Positions 42,191 through 46,328 of a stretch of DNA of 46,328 bases are shown piece by piece. The notes below the pieces were generated by a model that was given only the letters and a program-made list of their open reading frames with translations, did no database searches and had not been told where the DNA came from. The position numbers and the translations under genes were made by a program. The stretch comes from an uncultured Mailhella sp. (GTDB lineage Bacteria > Desulfobacterota > Desulfovibrionia > Desulfovibrionales > Desulfovibrionaceae). The stretch lies in contig CALUUX010000053.1 of assembly GCA_944324085.1 (NCBI GenBank), positions 1-46,328 of the forward strand, read 5' to 3'. Position 1 is the first letter of the stretch. Each line of letters begins with the position of its first letter.

Positions 42191-43135
42191 ATGTGGGATG
42201 TGCTTGTGTTATTGCTGCCGGTCTTCGTGCTGATCCTGCTGGGCATGCTGGCGGAACGCTTCCAGCTCGTGCCGCCCTTCGGATCGGCCACGCTCAACCA
42301 GTTTCTCGTCAATCTGGGGCTGCCCGCCCTCATCTTTCTTTCCATCGCGGAATGCAGGCCGGAAGATCTTGACCACGAAGCCTTCCTCGGCGGCTTCGCC
42401 GTGAGCCTCTTCGTCACGTTCGGACTGCTTATTCCGACGTTCCACCGCCTGCGCCTTCAGACAGGCTATCGGGAGGAGGTCATGCTGTCAATGCTGGCCA
42501 GCTTTCCCAACGTGGTGCTCGTGGGCCTGCCCGTGCTCATGGCCTTGTATCCGGGCAATCCCGTGGTGGTGCTCGCCAGCACGCTGACCAACATTCTGGA
42601 AATCCCCATGGTGCTCGTCACCCTGTTCATCCTGGTCAACAACGGCGCCAAGGGACGGCATCCCATACGCACCATCGCGCTGGCCCTGGTGACCAATCCC
42701 GTGGTGCTGGCCACGGCGGGCGGCGCGGTCTTCTTTCTCACGGGCGCGCCCGTGCCCTCGGCCATCGAATCGCCGTGCCGCGCGCTCGGCAACTCCGTCA
42801 TGCCCTGCGCGCTGGTGTCTCTCGGCATCGTCATCAGCGCGAGACTGCGCAATCACGGCGACAACAGCGTGTTCCATCCCGGCAGACAGATCGTCATTCT
42901 CGTCGGCAAGCTGATCGCGCAACCGCTCATCGCGTACGTCGCCCTCACCGCCCTGAACGCCGAACCGCTGTGGCGTTCCATGGGCGTGCTGCTCGCCGCC
43001 ATGCCCGTGGGAACCCTCGCCTACGCCATGAGCGATTCCTACAAGGTGGCTTCCAACGACGCTTCCGCCGCCGTCATCTCCAGCACGCTTCTTTCTCTTC
43101 TTCTCATTCCCGCGCTGGCCATGATCGTCAAATAG
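42191..43135 (+). CDS. AEC-family transporter (auxin efflux carrier/malate permease type)
   Basis: 314 residues from the ATG at 42191 with GGAG upstream. Ten membrane segments in two bundles of five; landmarks are LILLGMLAERFQLVPPFGSATLNQFLVNLGLPALIFLSIA at the N-terminus, MLASFPNVVLVGLPVLMALYPG, LALVTNPVVLATAGGAVFF, ALGNSVMPCALVSLGIVI and LLAAMPVGTLAYAMSDSY near the end. Bacterial members move dicarboxylates such as malonate or malate, or export other anions. Control by the divergent LysR protein is likely; the substrate is not known. Confidence 0.92.
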   Translation: MWDVLVLLLPVFVLILLGMLAERFQLVPPFGSATLNQFLVNLGLPALIFLSIAECRPEDLDHEAFLGGFAVSLFVTFGLLIPTFHRLRLQTGYREEVMLSMLASFPNVVLVGLPVLMALYPGNPVVVLASTLTNILEIPMVLVTLFILVNNGAKGRHPIRTIALALVTNPVVLATAGGAVFFLTGAPVPSAIESPCRALGNSVMPCALVSLGIVISARLRNHGDNSVFHPGRQIVILVGKLIAQPLIAYVALTALNAEPLWRSMGVLLAAMPVGTLAYAMSDSYKVASNDASAAVISSTLLSLLLIPALAMIVK

Positions 43136-43219
43136 CCGCGCGCGCGAAAAGAACGCCGATCGCCCGCAGAACGCCTCCCCTGAACCGCAGGACGCGTTCG
43201 CGACCGGCGACTGTGTGGG

Positions 43220-43264
43220 ACGAGACCCTCTTCGGACAGACGGGGAATCCCCGGAGAGGGTCTC
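43220..43264. repeat. long stem-loop between the AEC and methyltransferase genes
   Basis: CGAGACCCTCT (43220-43230) and AGAGGGTCTCG (43254-43264) are perfect 11-base arms; inside is GGGGAATCCCC, itself a palindrome. There is no U tract on either strand, so it is not a classical terminator. It lies between convergent genes. Confidence 0.8.
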
Positions 43265-43328
43265 GGCATCCCCCTTCCGTCGCCCGCGCGACCACGCGTT
43301 TCCCCGCAACGCCGATCCTCGCCGGCCG

Positions 43329-44351
43329 TCATGCCTGGTCGTCGCGCCCTTCCGTCGACATTCCCGTCCGGTCACGCCGCGCCCTTCCGCGCCCGGCCCG
43401 TTCCGCGACCGGCTTCGCCGCCCTCGGTCCGGCTTCCCCGCCCTCGGACGCCAACGCCCGCCGCTGCTCCGCGGAAGCCTCCTTCAACGTCAGCAGCGAA
43501 TCCGCCGCCCTGGCCGCGCCGCGCCGCCATTCCACGTCCATTCCCGCAAAACGACGCCGCATCACGCGCACGGCTTCAAGATTGCTGTCCACCAGCAGCG
43601 CGTTGCGTCCGAGCTGCATCGCCGATTCGCCCAGCGTGCCGCTTCCGGCGAAAAAATCGCACAGCACGTCGCCGGGACGCGAATGCACCTTCACGATGCG
43701 GTCAATGATTCCCCTCGGCTTCTGCGTGGCGTATCCGGTCTTTTCCCGGCTGTTGGGACTGACAATGGTGTGCCACCACACGTCGGTGGGCGTTTTGCCC
43801 AGCGCGGCCTTGCGCGGCCCCACCAGCGCGGGCGCCATGTACGGTATGCGGTCCATGGCCTCAAAGTTGAACGTGTACTCCTCCGGATTCTTGGCGTACC
43901 AGAGAATGTTGTCATGCTTGGCCGGCCAGCGTTTCCGCGACCGCGCCCCGTAATCGTACGCCCAGATGATCTCGTTGATGAACGACGCGCGCCCGAAAAT
44001 GCGATCCAGCATCACCTTGCAATAATGAATCTCCCGATAGTCCAGATGGAAAAACAGAGAGCCGGACGGCGCAAGAATGCGGTACGCTTCCTCCATGCGC
44101 GGCTGGAGAAATCCCAGAAAATCCTCAAACCTGTCTTCATACCCGCTGGTCTCCCCCCGGATGGTGCGGTAGAGCTGTCCCTTGAAGCCCACGCGGTCGC
44201 CATGATCGTCGCGCACCGTGACCAGACGCGTGCGTCGCTGCGCCTTCCCGGTGTTGAACGGAGGGTCAATGTAAATGAGGTCCACGCAGGCGTCCGGCAG
44301 GGCGCGCAAAACGGCAAGGTTGTCGGCGTGAAAAACGGCAAGTCTGGGCAT
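43329..44351 (-). CDS. orphan DNA methyltransferase, beta class
   Basis: 340 residues from the ATG at 44351 with AAAGGA upstream. The catalytic motif IV DPPF (29-32, in IYIDPPFNTGK) comes before the SAM motif I FAGSGT (234-239), the order of beta-class N6-adenine or N4-cytosine methyltransferases. Other landmarks are GSLFFHLDYREIHYCKVMLD, IIWAYDYGARS and GYATQKP. The region between the motifs should hold the target-recognition part. The last 50 residues are Arg/Ala-rich and look dispensable. No restriction endonuclease or specificity subunit adjoins, so it is either a regulatory (CcrM-like) methylase or a lone enzyme. Confidence 0.92.
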   Translation of the reverse strand: MPRLAVFHADNLAVLRALPDACVDLIYIDPPFNTGKAQRRTRLVTVRDDHGDRVGFKGQLYRTIRGETSGYEDRFEDFLGFLQPRMEEAYRILAPSGSLFFHLDYREIHYCKVMLDRIFGRASFINEIIWAYDYGARSRKRWPAKHDNILWYAKNPEEYTFNFEAMDRIPYMAPALVGPRKAALGKTPTDVWWHTIVSPNSREKTGYATQKPRGIIDRIVKVHSRPGDVLCDFFAGSGTLGESAMQLGRNALLVDSNLEAVRVMRRRFAGMDVEWRRGAARAADSLLTLKEASAEQRRALASEGGEAGPRAAKPVAERAGRGRARRDRTGMSTEGRDDQA

Positions 44352-44795
44352 GGATATCCTTTGTCCGCGACGATGGCGAACCTGCCCAACATTAATCGTT
44401 TCACAGCTCCATGGCAAGGACGATATGCCGCAACGATCGCCGCTCTCTCATCCCCCTCCAAAACGCCCGCGCCCCAAACGCCCCGGCTCCGGACATTCCC
44501 TTTGCCCGGCTCCGCGGACGTTTCCCCAAAAATCCCGCCGGCGCGCCCGCGCGCGATGGACGACATTCCGCCGCTCCAGCCGCCCCTGTCGCGAGCGTCA
44601 ACCGCGCCGCCGCTCCCTCCCCGACAGACCCGGCGCCGACCCCCAAACGCTCCGGCGACACGCCGTCTTCCAAGCGGCGCGCTTCCCTTCGCGCGAGGCG
44701 TCACGGTTTCGTCGTCCGCCGGAAATACGCCTTGACAGCCTGAACTTCTTGTCCCTTACTAAAACCCATCATCCTCTCTAAAGAGCTATACTCCC
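44352..44795. other. 444-bp divergent intergenic region
   Basis: No gene recognised. It separates the methyltransferase from the TauE/SafE-type gene; only the candidate promoter near 44732 can be supported. Confidence 0.5.
44732..44761 (+). promoter_or_regulatory. candidate promoter of the TauE/SafE-type gene
   Basis: A perfect TTGACA (44732-44737) is present; the -10 is weak, with TTACTA (44756-44761) at 18-bp spacing as the best choice. Confidence 0.35.
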
Positions 44796-45530
44796 ATGAA
44801 TTTCCCTTTGTTCTGGCTTGCCTTCGCCTGGCTGCTCGGCGGTTTCGTGCACGGTGTCACGTCCATAGGATCGGCCATGGTCGCCATGCCCCTGATGACG
44901 TTTCTCACCGGCCCCAAGGAATCCATCCTCATCTCCTGCGTTTCCTGCGGCGTCGCGCCGCTGGCCCTGTCCATCATCTACCGCAAGTACATCCTCTGGC
45001 GGGAAACCATCTGGCTTTCTCTGGGATGCGTCATCGGCATTCCGGCGGGCGTGGCCATGCTCACCCGGCTCCCCGGCCCCATGCTGCTGCTCGCCATAGG
45101 CGTGATGCTCATTTTCTTCGTGGCCTGGCAGTTCCTTTCGCATAAAGTACGGGCGTCCATGCCGTATCATCCGGCCGTGGCCTTTCTCATGGGTCTTGTG
45201 GGCGCGTTCCTCACCGCCAGCACCAGCCTCGGCGGACCGGCCGTGGCCGTGTACACCGCCTTCCGCGGCTGGGAACAGAAAAACGCCCTCGCCTCCGCCA
45301 GCATGTATTTCAACTTCGTCAACGGCAGCATCGTCATCATGCAGTGGATGGCCGGCCTCTACACCGACGCCGTGCTCGACGCCGTGGCCGTTTCCCTGCC
45401 CGCCGGCGTCGTCGGCGTGCTCATCAGCATCCCCGTGGTTCGGCACATGCCGCAGGAAACCTTCCGCAAGGCCCTGCTGTTCATGATCCTGATTTCCGGC
45501 GTCATGCTCGTAGGAAGGTCCATTTTCTGA
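44796..45530 (+). CDS. TSUP-family permease (TauE/SafE type)
   Basis: 244 residues from the ATG at 44796 with AAAGAG upstream. Seven to eight membrane segments arranged as two related halves: the first has FVHGVTSIGSAMVAMPLMTFLTGPKESILIS (about 17-47), the second MGLVGAFLTASTSLGGPAVAVYTAFRGWEQKNA (about 132-164), the two glycine-rich repeat cores of this family. Relatives export sulfite, sulfoacetate or other small sulfur or organic anions. The stop codon lies at the first bases of a tandem repeat array, which begins immediately downstream. Confidence 0.92.
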   Translation: MNFPLFWLAFAWLLGGFVHGVTSIGSAMVAMPLMTFLTGPKESILISCVSCGVAPLALSIIYRKYILWRETIWLSLGCVIGIPAGVAMLTRLPGPMLLLAIGVMLIFFVAWQFLSHKVRASMPYHPAVAFLMGLVGAFLTASTSLGGPAVAVYTAFRGWEQKNALASASMYFNFVNGSIVIMQWMAGLYTDAVLDAVAVSLPAGVVGVLISIPVVRHMPQETFRKALLFMILISGVMLVGRSIF

Positions 45531-45765
45531 CGCCGGGGAGGCGCGGACGCCCGTACTGGACAGACACACTTTACGAACTGCGGGACTTGCACGCTCGCGC
45601 GGACCTGGTGGACGCCGGGGGGACGCGGACGCCCGTACTGGCCAGACACGCTTTACGGGCTGCGGGACTTGCACGCTCGCGCGGACCTTGTGGACGCCGG
45701 TGTGGCGCGGACGCTCGTACTGGACAGACACACTTTACGAACTGCGGGGCTTGCACGCTCGCGCG
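45529..45765. repeat. 82-bp tandem repeat, 2.9 copies
   Basis: Copies at 45529-45610, 45611-45692 and 45693-45765 (truncated). Each runs GACGCCGG ... GCGCGGACGC ... CGTACTGG ... CAGACAC ... TTTACG ... CTGCGGG ... CTTGCACGCTCGCGCG. Copies 1 and 3 are closest to each other in the middle (ACTTTACGAACTGCGG), copy 2 has several changes. The array begins at the stop codon of the permease gene and contains no convincing gene. Confidence 0.9.
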
Positions 45766-45774
45766 TCGTTTAAC

Positions 45775-45834
45775 GGCGGAAGTGAATTCCGCCTACTCCT
45801 TGCTCGCGCCGCGACCGCCTGAAGGCAGGTCGCG
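45775..45834. repeat. two consecutive hairpins between the repeat arrays
   Basis: GGCGGAA/TTCCGCC (45775-45781 with 45787-45793) and CGCGACC/GGTCGCG (45810-45816 with 45828-45834, with inner CCT/AGG pairs) are perfect inverted repeats. They have no U tract and might be processing or REP-like elements. Confidence 0.7.
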
Positions 45835-45841
45835 GGATCCG

Positions 45842-46103
45842 GCGTTGGGCGGGGTCGGGAGTAAAGCCTTTCCGGCGTTGAGCGGGGGTGGAGGGGAACT
45901 CCGGGGAGCGTTGAGCGGGGGTTGGGAGTAAAACCTTTCCGGCGTTGGGCCGGGGCCGAAGTAGCTAAGGGAGCGTTGAGCGGGGGTTGGGAGTAAAACC
46001 TTTCCGGCGTTGAGCGGGGGCCGAAGTAGCTAAGGGAGCGTTGAGCGGGGGCCGAAGTAACTAAGGGGAGCGTTGGGCGAACGTTGGGGTAACTCCGGGG
46101 CCG
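45842..46103. repeat. mosaic tandem array of eight 31-34-bp units
   Basis: Units start at 45842, 45875, 45908, 45942, 45973, 46007, 46038 and 46070. Each begins with GCGTTGAGCGGGGG or a close variant and continues with one of three tails: a = TTGGGAGTAAAACCTTTCC, b = CCGAAGTAGCTAAGG, c = AACTCCGGGG-type. The order is a, c, a, b, a, b, b, c, so a 65-bp a-b unit is itself repeated. No gene is seen in or after it to the end of the window. Confidence 0.9.
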
Positions 46104-46328
46104 GAATCCTCCCCCATCTGGAAATCCTTTCCTCACTCACAGCGGAGCGGCGGAACGACGATCCGCTGTCGGAACGCCAGGCGCGACCGAAGGACGCGAC
46201 TGGAACTGACCGCGTTCTTGCCCGAAGGTTCGCCTTTCGCGACGCCCCCTTTTTCCCCACGACGCTCCCTTCCGCGACTTGTGTCCAAAGCCGCCGAATT
46301 TGCCTTCTCGCTCCCCGACGATCGAAGA

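Noticed and set aside
43329..45530. Restriction-modification or defence island
   Set aside because: Apart from the methyltransferase there is no nuclease, specificity subunit, helicase or toxin; the neighbours are transporters and a regulator.
45842..46103. Possible CRISPR array (constant block with variable intervals)
   Set aside because: The constant block is only about 14 bp, the variable parts fall into three recurring types instead of unique spacers, and no cas gene is in the window.
45735..46136. Minus-strand open frame through the tandem array giving a repetitive Pro/Arg/Ser-rich protein
   Set aside because: The frame has no ribosome binding site, the units differ in length (31-34 bp) so the frame shifts between units, and the composition matches background; it is a by-product of the repeats.

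Overview
The window reads as chromosome from a high-GC, anaerobic, Gram-negative member of the Desulfovibrionaceae (Desulfovibrio/Bilophila/Mailhella-like). This is an inference from content: a TRAP transporter beside a lactate/glycolate-type dehydrogenase pair, a DHH-CBS-CCA nucleotidyltransferase fusion, MucR-type zinc-finger regulator, a FeoB-associated Cys-rich small protein with a Fur-like box, and mostly short SD-led genes in a GC-rich, bias-rich background. The high GC produces many long antisense open frames that are not genes.

Layout. 1-2.7 kb is a small, more AT-rich accessory patch ending at a tRNA-Asn: a small lipoprotein, a tyrosine integrase with several active-site residues replaced, an intact serine recombinase, and a promoter bracketed by three copies of one repeat. 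2.8-4.4 kb carries a dicluster ferredoxin-like protein and an HD-domain hydrolase. 4.8-11.9 kb is one metabolic cluster: TRAP transporter dctPQM, a class I aminotransferase, an FAD-dependent 2-hydroxyacid dehydrogenase and its Fe-S partner, which together look like import and oxidation of a small hydroxy- or amino-acid-derived organic acid. 11.9-12.6 kb is gene-free and bounded by an inverted repeat pair.

12.6-18.9 kb (minus strand) has an alpha-glucan branching enzyme, the DHH-CBS-tRNA nucleotidyltransferase fusion and a XerD-like recombinase with an AT-hook-like N-terminal extension. 19.3-24.0 kb (plus) has a YbhN-type membrane protein, an outer-membrane beta-barrel protein and an ABC importer of the nitrate/sulfonate/taurine type (permease, ATPase, binding protein). 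24.2-26.0 kb (minus) has hslU, whose leader can fold over its own ribosome binding site, and a 65-residue iron-linked membrane peptide. 26.2-32.0 kb (plus) has AsmA, a small membrane protein, a YbaK-type deacylase, a small secreted protein, a SecD without SecF, and a MucR-type regulator.

33.3-36.9 kb has an FMN riboswitch driving a RibBA in which the DHBP synthase half has lost conserved catalytic residues, then a methyltransferase and an EamA exporter. 37.1-40.9 kb (minus) has a flavodoxin-fold reductase, grpE, holB and purA. 41.1-45.5 kb has a divergent LysR regulator/AEC transporter pair, an orphan DNA methyltransferase and a TauE/SafE-type permease. The last 800 bp hold two different tandem repeat arrays and no convincing gene.

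The observations I would look at first are the candidate RNA thermometer in the hslU leader, the riboswitch-controlled RibBA with a damaged RibB site, the repeat-bracketed promoter of the degenerate integrase, the Fur-like box beside the lone Cys-rich peptide, and the mosaic tandem array at the right end.
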